Shown here in pieces: positions 52,857 through 62,888 of a stretch of 64,000 nt of DNA (position 1 is the stretch's first letter; each line of letters begins with the position of its first letter). Origin of the DNA: Flavobacteriia bacterium. Its GTDB lineage: Bacteria; Bacteroidota; Bacteroidia; Flavobacteriales; Flavobacteriaceae. The stretch lies in NCBI GenBank assembly GCA_004293165.1, contig RDYL01000002.1:434001-498000 (forward strand), written 5' to 3'. A program made the translations under genes and the position numbers. The notes below the pieces were generated by a model that saw only the letters and a list, made by a program, of their open reading frames with translations, did no database searches and was not told the origin of the DNA.

Positions 52857-53972
52857 ATGATAACAAGAACCATAACCCAGAATTTAATTGCCGATTGCGA
52901 CAATAAAAAAGCTATTGTTGTTATTGGACCTAGACAAGTAGGTAAAACAACCTTAATTCAAAAAATAGTAGAAGGTAAAAAAACGTTGTTCCTAAATGGA
53001 GATGATCCACAAACTAGATTACAATTAGCTACTGCTAATTTCCAATTTCTATTACAGCTAGTCACGGATTATGATACCATTGTGATTGACGAAGCGCAGC
53101 GAATAGAAAACGTAGGTGTAGTTGTAAAAATGTTAATCGATGCAAAATTAAATAAACAATTCATCTTAACAGGTTCTTCCTCTCTTGACTTAGGCAATAA
53201 AATTAATGAACCGTTAACGGGCAGAAAATGGGAACATCAATTGTTTCCCTTGTCATGGAGTGAAATTAAAAATCATTACTCGTTTGCAAATGCCTATGCT
53301 CGTTTAGAGGAGTTTCTAATCTATGGTATGTATCCGGAAGTTGTAACAGAGGCGAATAAACAAAAAAGACTTTTACAACTTTCAGGAAGTTATTTATACC
53401 AAGATATTTTAGAATTAGTAAATATCAAAAAACCAGATTTATTAATGAAATTATTAAACGCCTTGGCATTACAATTAGGGGGCGAAGTTTCTTATAATGA
53501 ATTGGCGAAGATATTAGGTGTTGACAGAATGACCGTAATCAATTATATCGATTTGCTTGAAAAAGTATATGTTATTTTTAGACTGCATCCTTTTTCAACG
53601 AATCAAAGAAATGAAGTTACAGCAAAACCAAAGATCTATTTTTATGATAACGGAATACGAAACGCTATTATTGGGCAATTTAATCCGTTGCAAAGCAGAC
53701 AGGATGTAGGCGCTTTATTTGAAAATTTCTTTATCAGCGAAAAAATGAAACAACTTAACTATAAAGGATTTTATGGTAAAACACACTACTGGAGAAATAT
53801 GCAACAAGCTGAAATTGATTTTATCGAAATAAATGAAGGAGAAATTTTGGCTTATGAAATTAAATATAATCCTAATAAAAAAGTAAATTTCACTAAATCA
53901 TTTACAGAAAAATACCACCCGAAAGAAACGTTAGTGGTTAATAAAGATAATTTTTGGGAGTATTTACAATAA
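52857..53972 (+). CDS. AAA-family ATPase with DUF4143 domain
   Basis: 371 aa. The Walker A motif GPRQVGKTT is at residues 24-32 and Walker B TIVIDEAQ at about 74-81; TGSSSLDLGNKINEPLTGR is the sensor region of the AAA_14/DUF4143 family. A small winged-helix part (about 195-240) and a C-terminal nuclease-like motif (AEIDFIE...LAYEIKY, the PD-(D/E)xK pattern) follow. The family is widespread, mobile and functionally unclear. It lies between the intact fumarase 3' end and the relic copy of that end, with a leaderless-type promoter. Confidence 0.88.
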   Translation: MITRTITQNLIADCDNKKAIVVIGPRQVGKTTLIQKIVEGKKTLFLNGDDPQTRLQLATANFQFLLQLVTDYDTIVIDEAQRIENVGVVVKMLIDAKLNKQFILTGSSSLDLGNKINEPLTGRKWEHQLFPLSWSEIKNHYSFANAYARLEEFLIYGMYPEVVTEANKQKRLLQLSGSYLYQDILELVNIKKPDLLMKLLNALALQLGGEVSYNELAKILGVDRMTVINYIDLLEKVYVIFRLHPFSTNQRNEVTAKPKIYFYDNGIRNAIIGQFNPLQSRQDVGALFENFFISEKMKQLNYKGFYGKTHYWRNMQQAEIDFIEINEGEILAYEIKYNPNKKVNFTKSFTEKYHPKETLVVNKDNFWEYLQ

Positions 53973-53996
53973 TTTATTTTGAAATATATTCTAAAA

Positions 53997-54035
53997 TAAA
54001 AAACCTGCAAGTCTTTCAACTCACAGGTTTGTCTA
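53997..54035. terminator. Bidirectional terminator of fumarase and the ATPase gene
   Basis: Inverted repeat AAACCTG / CAGGTTT with an inner near-match, flanked by A and T runs. It serves convergent genes ending at 53972 and 54066. A second copy of this hairpin occurs at 52643-52675. Confidence 0.8.
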
Positions 54036-54065
54036 TTTTCTATTTTCTATTCTCTTTGTTCTAAA

Positions 54066-55667
54066 CTAAAGATTCATAAAAAAATCATTCCCTTTATCAT
54101 CAGTAATAATAAATGCTGGGAAATCTTTTACAGTAATTTTACGAACGGCTTCCATGCCTAATTCTTCAAAATCAACCACTTCTACCGATAAGATATTTTC
54201 TTTTGCTAAAATCGCAGCAGGACCACCAATCGAACCTAAGTAGAATCCGCCGTGTTTTTTACAAGCGTTCATTACATCTTTGCTTCGGTTTCCTTTCGCT
54301 AACATAATCATACTTCCACCAGCGGCTTGGAATTCGTCTACATAAACATCCATTCTTCCTGCAGTGGTTGGTCCAAAACTTCCTGATGGCATTCCGTCTG
54401 GTGTTTTAGCTGGACCTGCGTAATATACAGGATGATTTTTGAAATATTCTGGCATTGGTTTTCCAGCGTCTAACAATTCTTTGATTTTTGCATGTGCAAT
54501 ATCACGAGCTACAATCAAAGTTCCGTTTAATTTCAAACGTGTTTTAATTGGGTATTTTGATAATTCTGCTAAAATTTCTGACATTGGTTTGTTCAAATCA
54601 ACTTCTACCGCTGGCTCTAAATGTGGCGCTGTTGTTGGTAAAAATTGCCCAGGATTGGTTTCTAATTGTTCTAAGAAAATACCATCTTTTGTGATTTTTC
54701 CTTTGATATTTCTATCTGCCGAACAAGAAACTCCCATTCCCACCGGACAAGAAGCCGCATGACGAGGTAAACGAATGACACGAACATCGTGCGTTAAATA
54801 TTTCCCACCAAATTGTGCTCCAATTTGACTTTCTTGACAAATAATTTGTACTCTTTTTTCCCATTCTAAATCGCGAAACGCTTGACCCGACATGTTTCCA
54901 GATGTTGGAAGATTGTCATAATATCCTGCGGATGCTTTTTTCACGGCTGCTAAATTCGCTTCTGCAGAAGTACCACCGATAACGATAGCCAAGTGATACG
55001 GTGGACAAGCCGCTGTTCCTAAATCCATAATACGCTCACGAACAAATTCGTCTAACGATTTTTCATTCAACAACGATTTTGTTTTTTGATATAAGAACGT
55101 TTTGTTCGCCGAACCACCACCTTTTGTTAAAAATAAGAACTCATACGAACTTCCTTTTTTCGCATAAATATCAATTTGTGCTGGTAAGTTGGAACCTGAA
55201 TTTTTCTCTTCAAACATCGAAATCGGAACAATTTGCGAATAACGAAGATTTTTATTTTGGTACGTATTGTAAATTCCTTTTGACAACCATTCGCCATCTT
55301 CTACGCCTGTGTAAACGTTTTCACCTTTTTTGGCAACCACAATCGCAGTTCCAGTATCTTGGCAAGAAGGCAATTGACCTTCCACAGCTACAGCAGCGTT
55401 TTGCAATAAGTTATAAGCCACAAAACGATCGTTATCTGTTGCTTCTGGGTCTTCGATAATGTTTCTTAGTTTTTGTAAATGAGCCGAACGCAACATAAAT
55501 GAAACGTCGTCCATAGCTTCTTGTGCTAATAATTCTAATCCTTTTGGATCCACCACTAAGATTTCTCTATCGCCAAGTTGTTCAACTTTTACGTAATCAG
55601 AAGTTAATTTTTTGTACGTTGTATCGTCTTTTAAAATAGGATACGGGTCTTGATATAAAAAGTCCAT
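54066..55667 (-). CDS. Fumarate hydratase, class I (iron-sulfur)
   Basis: 533 aa. Cluster cysteines lie in [30 protein letters not shown] and [35 protein letters not shown] is the conserved C-terminal half motif. It is the fused alpha-beta form like E. coli FumA/FumB, interconverting fumarate and malate with an oxygen-sensitive 4Fe-4S cluster. Its last residues were duplicated at 52705-52751. Confidence 0.94.
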   Translation of the reverse strand: MDFLYQDPYPILKDDTTYKKLTSDYVKVEQLGDREILVVDPKGLELLAQEAMDDVSFMLRSAHLQKLRNIIEDPEATDNDRFVAYNLLQNAAVAVEGQLPSCQDTGTAIVVAKKGENVYTGVEDGEWLSKGIYNTYQNKNLRYSQIVPISMFEEKNSGSNLPAQIDIYAKKGSSYEFLFLTKGGGSANKTFLYQKTKSLLNEKSLDEFVRERIMDLGTAACPPYHLAIVIGGTSAEANLAAVKKASAGYYDNLPTSGNMSGQAFRDLEWEKRVQIICQESQIGAQFGGKYLTHDVRVIRLPRHAASCPVGMGVSCSADRNIKGKITKDGIFLEQLETNPGQFLPTTAPHLEPAVEVDLNKPMSEILAELSKYPIKTRLKLNGTLIVARDIAHAKIKELLDAGKPMPEYFKNHPVYYAGPAKTPDGMPSGSFGPTTAGRMDVYVDEFQAAGGSMIMLAKGNRSKDVMNACKKHGGFYLGSIGGPAAILAKENILSVEVVDFEELGMEAVRKITVKDFPAFIITDDKGNDFFMNL

Positions 55668-55744
55668 TGTGTGTATGTTTTGAAAGGTAAAGTTACGGAT
55701 TTTTGACGGGATTGAAAAAATGAAATGTGGTTAATTAGTATATC

Positions 55745-57184
55745 TTAAAAAAACCAACTCGCCACAAAAATCGCTGTAATTACGCAGATTAAATCCACTA
55801 AAAGCATCATGCCTAACGTATAACGTGTGTTTTTCACATTGATACTTCCAAAATAAACGGCAATCACGTAGAAAGTTGTTTCGGCACTGCATTGGAAAAT
55901 ACAGCTTAATCTTCCGGTTAAGGAGTCAGGTCCAAATTGCTTCATCGCATCAATCATAAAGCCACGAGAACCACCTGAACTAAAAGGACGTAACATCGCC
56001 ACCGGTAGCGAATCGGTGATTTCTTTAGCGACACCCAAATGCGCAAAAACAAATGAAATTCCGTTTGCAATATTTTCAAATAGACCACTATTTCTGAATA
56101 ACGAAATAGCGACTAACATTCCCATTACATAAGGAAAAATAGTTACTCCCGTATTTAATCCGTTGTTGGCTCCTGATACAAAAGTGTCGAAAATGGTTGT
56201 TTTTTGTTCCACAAATTTCTTCTCTTGAACGAAAGAAAAAATCAAAGTTCCACCTATGATTAATATCAATAACAATCCAGAAAGATTAGAAGTAAAATAA
56301 TTTTTCCCGATTAAATCTAAACTGTTTACGTAAAATAATAATCCAACAATGGCTCCGATAACACCCATTAAAACTGCTAGTAGAGAAGCGCTTTTAAAAT
56401 TAACTCGTTGTTTAATTCCAACCAAGATAAAAGCAGCAATTGTTCCTACGAAAGAAGTAATAATACAAGGCAACATTACATCAGCAGGATTGGCAGCATG
56501 TTCAGCCGCTCGATACCCAATAATTGAGGTTGGGATTAAGGTTAAACCCGCAGCGTGTAAACACATGAACATAATTTGGGCATCACTTGCTCGGTCTTTA
56601 TCATCGTTGAGGTCTTGTAAACTTTGCATGGCTTTTAATCCAAATGGAGTAGCCGCAGAATCCAAACCTAAAAAGTTGGCTGCAAAATTTAATGTCATGT
56701 AAGAAATCGATTCGTGATTTTTAGGAATAGAAGGAAATACTTTAGCAAATAGAGGACTCAGTTTTTTAGCTAATCGTTCAGAAGCTCCAGAAATAATTAG
56801 TAATTCCATAATTCCACAGAAAAATGACAAATAAGCCATTAAAGGAAGAATCAAATCGAACAAACTGCTTTTGGTCATGGGTAATAACCCATCAGCTTTT
56901 TGTTTTCCACTGTAGATTTTTACAGTTTGATTGTTGTACACATAAGTGGTGTCGGAATCAGCTTCATTTTTATTAATTAAGAATGTTTTATCTTCCGCTT
57001 TTTGCATACTGTCTTGTACGAATTGTGGTACTTCTTTTAAATATTTTTCACCAATTAAAAGCGGTTCACCTTGTTTGCCATTCAATACATAATCAATAGA
57101 ATAGTATTGCGAAGAAAACAATCCGAAAACAATAAAAAAGATAGAAGATATAAATATCACTAACCAAAATCTGCTTAAAACCAT
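55745..57184 (-). CDS. SpmA-SpmB-like fused membrane protein (nucleoside recognition domain)
   Basis: 479 aa. The first helix (about 7-27) is followed by an extracytoplasmic loop, and then two Gate/nucleoside-recognition domains with about 8-10 helices. NFAANFLGLDSAATPFGLKAMQ and FRNSGLFENIANG are typical of SpmA, and MLRPFSSGGSRGFMIDAMKQFG of SpmB. In Bacillus SpmA and SpmB are separate and act in spore core dehydration; the fused form is common in non-sporulating Bacteroidetes, where its role is unknown. Confidence 0.88.
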   Translation of the reverse strand: MVLSRFWLVIFISSIFFIVFGLFSSQYYSIDYVLNGKQGEPLLIGEKYLKEVPQFVQDSMQKAEDKTFLINKNEADSDTTYVYNNQTVKIYSGKQKADGLLPMTKSSLFDLILPLMAYLSFFCGIMELLIISGASERLAKKLSPLFAKVFPSIPKNHESISYMTLNFAANFLGLDSAATPFGLKAMQSLQDLNDDKDRASDAQIMFMCLHAAGLTLIPTSIIGYRAAEHAANPADVMLPCIITSFVGTIAAFILVGIKQRVNFKSASLLAVLMGVIGAIVGLLFYVNSLDLIGKNYFTSNLSGLLLILIIGGTLIFSFVQEKKFVEQKTTIFDTFVSGANNGLNTGVTIFPYVMGMLVAISLFRNSGLFENIANGISFVFAHLGVAKEITDSLPVAMLRPFSSGGSRGFMIDAMKQFGPDSLTGRLSCIFQCSAETTFYVIAVYFGSINVKNTRYTLGMMLLVDLICVITAIFVASWFF

Positions 57185-57269
57185 AAATTTTCATTTTTTC
57201 GTAAATGTAATATTAAATCAACAAATATTAAATAAATATAAATGTTTTATAAAATTAGAAAAATAATTT

Positions 57270-57277
57270 TATATTTG
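57270..57277 (+). promoter_or_regulatory. -7 promoter box for the secreted subtilase gene
   Basis: TATATTTG matches TAnnTTTG, 33 nt before the ATG at 57310. Confidence 0.5.
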
Positions 57278-57309
57278 TGAATTAATCATTAAAAACCCTA
57301 CTAATAAAC

Positions 57310-60300
57310 ATGAAAATCAGAACATTACTACTTATTTTTTCATTAGTTTTTTCTGGATTTGTTTTTTCTCAAACTAAAGAAGATGTAGAAAAAATAACCA
57401 AAAATTATGATTTGGAGAAAATTAAAGAATTAGAAGTTACTTACAAAAAGAAAGAGGCAGCTGAAAAAGAGGCAGCTTATGGAGTAGCAAAAATAAATGG
57501 ATGGCCTATTAACTTTGAAAAAGATGGCGTTTTCTATGAGTTAATGAAATTAACACCAGATGGGAATCAACCAATTTATTATGCTACAGAAAGTAATGTA
57601 ATAGCAGCAAGATCTACAAGAGCAAATTATTTAAATACAGGCGGTGGATTAGGTTTAACAATTGATGGTCAAAACATGATTGCTCGTGTATGGGATGGTG
57701 GACCTGTAAGAGGTTCACATAATGCTTTTTATACTAGTGCTACTAATTTTGCAAGTCGAGTAACAAATGTAGATACGCCTTTTGCAACTCCATCTATTAA
57801 CTCGAGTCATGGGACGCATGTTACAGGAACAATCTTAGCATTACCATGGAATGCCGGTTCAGCTGCAGTAAAAGGAATGGCAACTAAAGCAACAGCAAGA
57901 ACTTTTGATTGGACAGATGACGAAGCAGAGGCTATCAATGAGGCAGCAAATGGAATGTTGTTATCTAATCATTCTTATGGCGTACCAATAACAGGTACTT
58001 CAGGACCATTACCTGCATGGTATATTGGAGCCTATGTGGATGATTCAAGGGTTTGGGATGAAATTACTTATAATGCGCCTTTTTATTTACCAGTTTATTC
58101 CGGTGGAAATGATGGTGATAATGATGATAATTCAGAACCAATATCATTTGGTATAGATAAATTAGTAGGTAATAAAGTGGCAAAAAACGTATTGACGGTT
58201 GCTAACGCTCAAGATGCAACAATTGCTGCTGATGGATCTTTGACATCAGTTCTTATAAATCCAGGAAGTAGTCAAGGACCAACAGATGATAGAAGAATTA
58301 AACCAGACATTGCAGGAAATGGAACTGGATTAGACTCACCAATTAGTAATAGTAATACCGCTATTTCAAATTATTCAGGAACCTCTATGGCCGCTCCTAA
58401 TGTAACAGGAACTTTACTTTTATTACAACAGCATAACAAAAATGTTACAAATAGTTTTATGAAAGCAGCTACTTTAAAAGGGTTAGCTTGTCATACAGCT
58501 GACGATGCAGGAACTGTTGGGCCAGACCCTTATTTTGGATGGGGGTTATTGAATGCTAAAAAAGCTGCAGAAACAATTAGCAATAACGGGTTATCTTCTT
58601 GGATTTCTGAACAAAGATTAAATCAAGGGCAAACGTTTACTATGACCGTTGCCTCGGCGGGCGGAGCTGCAAATCCTCTTATTGCATCTATCACTTGGAC
58701 AGATGTTCCAGGAGAAGCAAATAATAGTCTAATAGTCAACGATCTTAAAAGAGCATTGGTTAACGATTTAGATATTAGAATAACTAAAGATGGTGTTACT
58801 ACTTTTTTTCCTTGGAAATTAAATAGTATTGACCCTTCAATGGATGCAACAAGAGCTGGAGATAATAATATAGATAATGTTGAAATTATTAAAATTGACA
58901 ATCCAGTTGCTGGTAATTACGTAATCACCATTACACACAAAGGGAGTTTAGTTAATAGCGGTCAAGATTATTCTTTAGTTATAACTGGAATTTCGTCAAA
59001 TTTTGGTTTAATTTCAAAATCAGATGATGTTGTTTTATGTTCTACTGCAAATGCATCATATACTTTTGATTATAAACAAATAGGAGCAGGCACTACTAAT
59101 TTTACTGCAACTGGTGTTCCAGTAGGTGCTATAGTAAATTTTTCACCACCTAGTTTAAGTGCAAACGGTACTGTTACAATGAATGTTACTAATTTCGGTT
59201 CTGTAACACCTGGTTTTTATAACATAGGTATTGTTGGGAATAACGGCACAGAAACTGAAACAAGAACTAAGTCATTAAGAGTGTTTAGCTCCACTTTTAC
59301 TCCAATTACGTTAACAAGTCCTTTAAATGGATTTAATGGTACTCCAACTTCAATTAATTTAGATTGGCAAGATGACATCAATGCAGAAAATTACCTTCTT
59401 CAAGTTTCTACGACCTCAACATTTACTACAACTGTAGTTAATCAATTAGTACAAGAATCTAATTTTATTGCATCTAATTTAAACCAAGATACTATTTATT
59501 ATTGGAGAGTTGTTCCTTCAAATAGATGTGGTTCAGCAACAAATGCATCTGCAATTGTAAATTCTTTTAAAACAGGAATTATATCATGTGGTAATATATT
59601 CAACGCAACAGATTTTTCTGATGCCACAATTGCTACTACTGCTAATGTTACTGCTTCAGTTCCAATAAATGTTACAGGAGGAATAATAATAGGTGATTTG
59701 AAAGTGACTCTAGATATTTCACATACTTGGATTGGAGACATGATAATTTCTCTTGAAGGACCTGCTTCGATAGGTAGTCCAGAAATTATTTTACTGAACC
59801 AACCTTGTACAGGTAGCGGTTCTACTTACCCAAATATTTTAGCGACACTAGATGAAGCAGGAGCTGCACTTGTTTGTGAAGCAACAGCACCTGTTGTTAG
59901 AGGTATCGCAGCACCTTTTGAAAGTTTTATAGATTTTAATGGGTTGAATGCCGATGGAGTTTGGACATTAAAAGTTTCAGATGTTGGTAATCAAGATGGT
60001 GGATCTATTAATGCAGTTTCTTTAAATTTTTGCAACGTTGTACCAGGTACATTAAGTTCAAATGACAATGTTTTAGGATCTTTAAAAGTATATCCAAATC
60101 CTGCTAAAGGAATAGTAAATATTGATTTAGGAAATGTAACAGGAGATACAACTTATGAATTGTTTAATGTGCAAGGAAGAAAAGTAATCTCTAAAGTTTC
60201 TTCAACAAATTTTGAAACATTAAATGTTGAAAGTTTATCAGATGGAATATATATGCTAACGGTTCAAAACGGAAGTGCAAAAACAACTAAAAAATTGGTT

Positions 60301-60312
60301 ATTAATAAATAG
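57310..60312 (+). CDS. Secreted S8 subtilase with P-domain and T9SS sorting domain
   Basis: 1000 aa. The signal peptide (1-20) ends VFS. The catalytic triad is Asp129 (ARVWDGG), His167 (SSHGTH) and Ser359 (GTSMAAP). A beta domain and a fibronectin-like region (about 560-755) follow, then a P-domain (about 770-915; HTWIGDMIISLEGP, DGVWTLKVSDVG) and the type A sorting domain (LKVYPNPAKGIVNI to TTKKLVINK). The C-terminal signal sends it through the type IX system to the surface or medium. It ends in a strong terminator. Confidence 0.93.
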   Translation: MKIRTLLLIFSLVFSGFVFSQTKEDVEKITKNYDLEKIKELEVTYKKKEAAEKEAAYGVAKINGWPINFEKDGVFYELMKLTPDGNQPIYYATESNVIAARSTRANYLNTGGGLGLTIDGQNMIARVWDGGPVRGSHNAFYTSATNFASRVTNVDTPFATPSINSSHGTHVTGTILALPWNAGSAAVKGMATKATARTFDWTDDEAEAINEAANGMLLSNHSYGVPITGTSGPLPAWYIGAYVDDSRVWDEITYNAPFYLPVYSGGNDGDNDDNSEPISFGIDKLVGNKVAKNVLTVANAQDATIAADGSLTSVLINPGSSQGPTDDRRIKPDIAGNGTGLDSPISNSNTAISNYSGTSMAAPNVTGTLLLLQQHNKNVTNSFMKAATLKGLACHTADDAGTVGPDPYFGWGLLNAKKAAETISNNGLSSWISEQRLNQGQTFTMTVASAGGAANPLIASITWTDVPGEANNSLIVNDLKRALVNDLDIRITKDGVTTFFPWKLNSIDPSMDATRAGDNNIDNVEIIKIDNPVAGNYVITITHKGSLVNSGQDYSLVITGISSNFGLISKSDDVVLCSTANASYTFDYKQIGAGTTNFTATGVPVGAIVNFSPPSLSANGTVTMNVTNFGSVTPGFYNIGIVGNNGTETETRTKSLRVFSSTFTPITLTSPLNGFNGTPTSINLDWQDDINAENYLLQVSTTSTFTTTVVNQLVQESNFIASNLNQDTIYYWRVVPSNRCGSATNASAIVNSFKTGIISCGNIFNATDFSDATIATTANVTASVPINVTGGIIIGDLKVTLDISHTWIGDMIISLEGPASIGSPEIILLNQPCTGSGSTYPNILATLDEAGAALVCEATAPVVRGIAAPFESFIDFNGLNADGVWTLKVSDVGNQDGGSINAVSLNFCNVVPGTLSSNDNVLGSLKVYPNPAKGIVNIDLGNVTGDTTYELFNVQGRKVISKVSSTNFETLNVESLSDGIYMLTVQNGSAKTTKKLVINK

Positions 60313-60327
60313 TCAACAATTAACCGT

Positions 60328-60361
60328 ATAAAAAAGGGAGCTATTTAGCTCCCTTTTTTAT
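60328..60361. terminator. Bidirectional terminator after the subtilase
   Basis: Near-perfect stem GGGAGCTA / TAGCTCCC flanked by A and T runs of six, between convergent genes. Confidence 0.9.
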
Positions 60362-61071
60362 ACATGAATAATTTCATCTTCTACCAATAAATCTTCTCTT
60401 CTTAATCTTAGGAAAATTTGTGCCACTGCAATAACATCTTTTTCACAGTAAGTAATAATTCTATCAATGTCATTTTCTATATAAAAAACACACGCAACTT
60501 CGCTACCATCAATATCGTCTTTTGGAGATGGAATTCCTAAAACTTTTGTAAGTAATTTTAATGAAGTAAAGTGTTTGTAATCACCAAACTTCCATAATTC
60601 TAAAGTGTCAAGATGGGGTACTTCCCAAGGTTTTTTCCCGAATAAATTTAGTTTATTTGGTAAAGCAATTCCATTAATAATCATGCGTCTAGCAATAAAT
60701 GGAATGTCAAACTCTTTGGCATTATGGCCACATAGTACATGCTGCGCTCCATTGAAATGGGTGTTTAGTAAATTTGAAAAATCTTGTAAAATCTTTTTTT
60801 CATCACCCCAAAAACTAGTTACTCGAAAGTTTCTAATATCGGCTTTATTTACAAAGTACCCCACAGAAATGGTGATGATTTTCCCAAATTCTGCCCAAAT
60901 ACCTGCTCTTTCGTAAAAATCTTCAGCCGAGACTTCGTCTTTTCGTTGGTATTGTGTTTTGTGTTCCCATAAATAACGTGTTTCTTCGTCTAAAATGCCA
61001 TAATTTTGGTGTTCCGGAACAGTTTCAATGTCTAAAAATAGAATGTTGTTAAGGTTAATTTTTTCAATCAT
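60358..61071 (-). CDS. Predicted 3'-5' exonuclease (PolB-exonuclease-like)
   Basis: 237 aa. Exo I is DIET at residues 14-17, exo II is CGHNAKEFDIPFI, and exo III is ITYCEKDVIAVAQIFLRL, the DEDD arrangement. The family (PF10108) resembles the proofreading domain of family B polymerases but stands alone. It is presumed to act on single-stranded ends of DNA or RNA; its biological role is not settled. The ATG is 50 bp before the convergent-strand serine hydrolase gene end. Confidence 0.88.
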   Translation of the reverse strand: MIEKINLNNILFLDIETVPEHQNYGILDEETRYLWEHKTQYQRKDEVSAEDFYERAGIWAEFGKIITISVGYFVNKADIRNFRVTSFWGDEKKILQDFSNLLNTHFNGAQHVLCGHNAKEFDIPFIARRMIINGIALPNKLNLFGKKPWEVPHLDTLELWKFGDYKHFTSLKLLTKVLGIPSPKDDIDGSEVACVFYIENDIDRIITYCEKDVIAVAQIFLRLRREDLLVEDEIIHV

Positions 61072-61121
61072 TTTTGTACGGTTTGTAGTTAGTTTTTTTA
61101 ATTATTATACTTTCAGCAGTA

Positions 61122-62282
61122 TCATTTTTTTCTCAATTTCAACATTTCATAAGCTTCTTCCACATAAATATATAAATCTTCACTATGTGGATCGTATGAT
61201 GTTTGAACACCTTTTAAATGGCCTAATCTAACAATAATTAACTCGTCTTCAGGAATTACAATTACAAATTGCCCTAAATGCCCACGCATATAGTATAAAT
61301 CTTTTCCTAAAAAGTTGTGCATCCACCAGCCATACCCATAATGTGGAGTTTCATTAAAACGAGGTGTAATGCATTTTTTTACAAACGTACTATCTAATAT
61401 TTGTTGATCATTCCACTTTCCATTATTCAAATATAATTTTCCGAATCTTGCGAAATCTCTTGCATTACTGGCGATACAACAGTAAGCTTTTTCAATTCCA
61501 TCTGGCGCTTCATCCAGTTGCCAAAGCGCATCGTTTTCAGCTCCCATAGGTTGCCAAAAATGTTTTGAAACATAAGCAGATAAATGTTCTCCAGTCGCTT
61601 TTTCAACACACATGGCTAGTAGTTGGGTAGCACCGCTTAAATATTTGAAGGATTGCCCAGGTTTTTCATTTATGTCTAAGTTTAAGATTACATTTTTTAA
61701 ATCATCGTCAAAATAAGCTCGGGTAACAATTGAAAATGGACTGTAATATTTTTCATCCCAACTCAATCCAGAAGCCATAGAAGACAAATCACCAATGGTA
61801 ACTTCTTTCGGATAAGTTCCTTTTAGTTCAGGAAAAAAGTCGGTTACTTTTTGATCTAAACTTTTCATTTTTCCTTCCATAAGGGCTTTTCCCATAGCCA
61901 TGGTAACTATACTTTTTGCCATGGAAAAGGAATTTGATTTTGAATTTTCATCAAATCCATCAAAATAGCTTTCGTGCCAAATACTATCATTTTTAATGAT
62001 GAGATATGCTATAGTTTGTAGCTCTTTATGATTTTTTGCTAACTCCTCGGTAGCCGGAATAGTGTTGTAATCAGATGCAATTGCCCATGGTTGTGCTATT
62101 CCTTTTTTGATTTCTCTATTTGGGAATTCTTTATAATCTTCTAAAAAGGCAGTAGTATAGCCTTTAAAATAAATAGTTCTTACGGCTCGTAAAAGATAAT
62201 CTACATCAAAAATGTACATTAAAATAATAATGCTCGCTAAAACAATTGCGAACCATTTAAAAAATTTTAGAAGGAATTTCAT
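61122..62282 (-). CDS. Serine hydrolase of the beta-lactamase (class C/DD-peptidase) family
   Basis: 386 aa. One N-terminal helix (about 6-26) anchors it. The active-site SxxK is in SMAKSIV at about residue 121. YGYGWWMHN and MRGHLGQFVIV match the C-terminal conserved blocks (HxGxx) of this family. It probably acts on ester or peptide substrates in the periplasm; real beta-lactamase activity is not implied. Substrate unknown. Confidence 0.85.
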   Translation of the reverse strand: MKFLLKFFKWFAIVLASIIILMYIFDVDYLLRAVRTIYFKGYTTAFLEDYKEFPNREIKKGIAQPWAIASDYNTIPATEELAKNHKELQTIAYLIIKNDSIWHESYFDGFDENSKSNSFSMAKSIVTMAMGKALMEGKMKSLDQKVTDFFPELKGTYPKEVTIGDLSSMASGLSWDEKYYSPFSIVTRAYFDDDLKNVILNLDINEKPGQSFKYLSGATQLLAMCVEKATGEHLSAYVSKHFWQPMGAENDALWQLDEAPDGIEKAYCCIASNARDFARFGKLYLNNGKWNDQQILDSTFVKKCITPRFNETPHYGYGWWMHNFLGKDLYYMRGHLGQFVIVIPEDELIIVRLGHLKGVQTSYDPHSEDLYIYVEEAYEMLKLRKK

Positions 62283-62342
62283 GAGCTATTTTATAAGTTT
62301 GCGTTATAAAAGTAGCAAAAAGTGATTTGATTTTATAAAAAT

Positions 62343-62816
62343 CTAAAACAAACTTTCTTGTTTTATTGGATTTTCATGTTCAAGTAACCATTTTTTTCGC
62401 CACAATCCACCCGCATAACCCGTAAGTGAACCATCTGTGCCAATAACGCGATGACAGGGTACTACAATCCAGAGTGGGTTTTTACCATTTGCCGATGCTA
62501 CTGCTCGAATTGCTTTCACATCGCCTATTTTTTTTGATAATTCTAAATAGGAGCATGTTTTACCATATGGAATTTTGAGTAACTCTTGCCAAACCTTTTT
62601 CTGAAATTCGGTTCCTTTTGGGTTTAATTTAAATGTGAATTCGGTCCGTTTTCCTATAAAATATTCTTCAAGTTGGTTAACTGCTTCGATTAAATCATTA
62701 GGAATTATAGTCGATAATTCTACACTTTCATCCAATACATGAATTTTTGAAATTCCGTCAGCATCACCTTTAACTTCTGTAAAACCTAGTGGTGTTTTTA
62801 TGATTACTGATTCCAT
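62343..62816 (-). CDS. ogt: Methylated-DNA-[protein]-cysteine S-methyltransferase
   Basis: 157 aa. The acceptor cysteine lies in VPCHRVIG; the DNA-binding helix RAVASANGKNP and the C-terminal YAGGLWRKKWLLEHE complete the Ogt/AGT domain. It removes O6-alkyl groups from guanine by suicide transfer. It is a single-domain Ogt form, without the AraC-like part of Ada. Confidence 0.92.
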   Translation of the reverse strand: MESVIIKTPLGFTEVKGDADGISKIHVLDESVELSTIIPNDLIEAVNQLEEYFIGKRTEFTFKLNPKGTEFQKKVWQELLKIPYGKTCSYLELSKKIGDVKAIRAVASANGKNPLWIVVPCHRVIGTDGSLTGYAGGLWRKKWLLEHENPIKQESLF

Positions 62817-62828
62817 ATAGTAAATATA

Positions 62829-62858
62829 AAAAAACCACCTTTATAAAAGGTGGTTTAA
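62829..62858 (-). terminator. Terminator of the DUF1573 gene
   Basis: Inverted repeat AAACCACCTTT / AAAGGTGGTTT with a short loop and a T run on the - strand. It lies 31 bp after the stop at 62889. Confidence 0.85.
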
Positions 62859-62888
62859 TAAGATGTAAAAGCTGAATTAATAATATTG

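Noticed and set aside
54439..55459. + strand frames of 107 and 126 codons opposite fumarase
   Set aside because: They are complementary shadows of a highly conserved gene, with no homology recognised and no start context.
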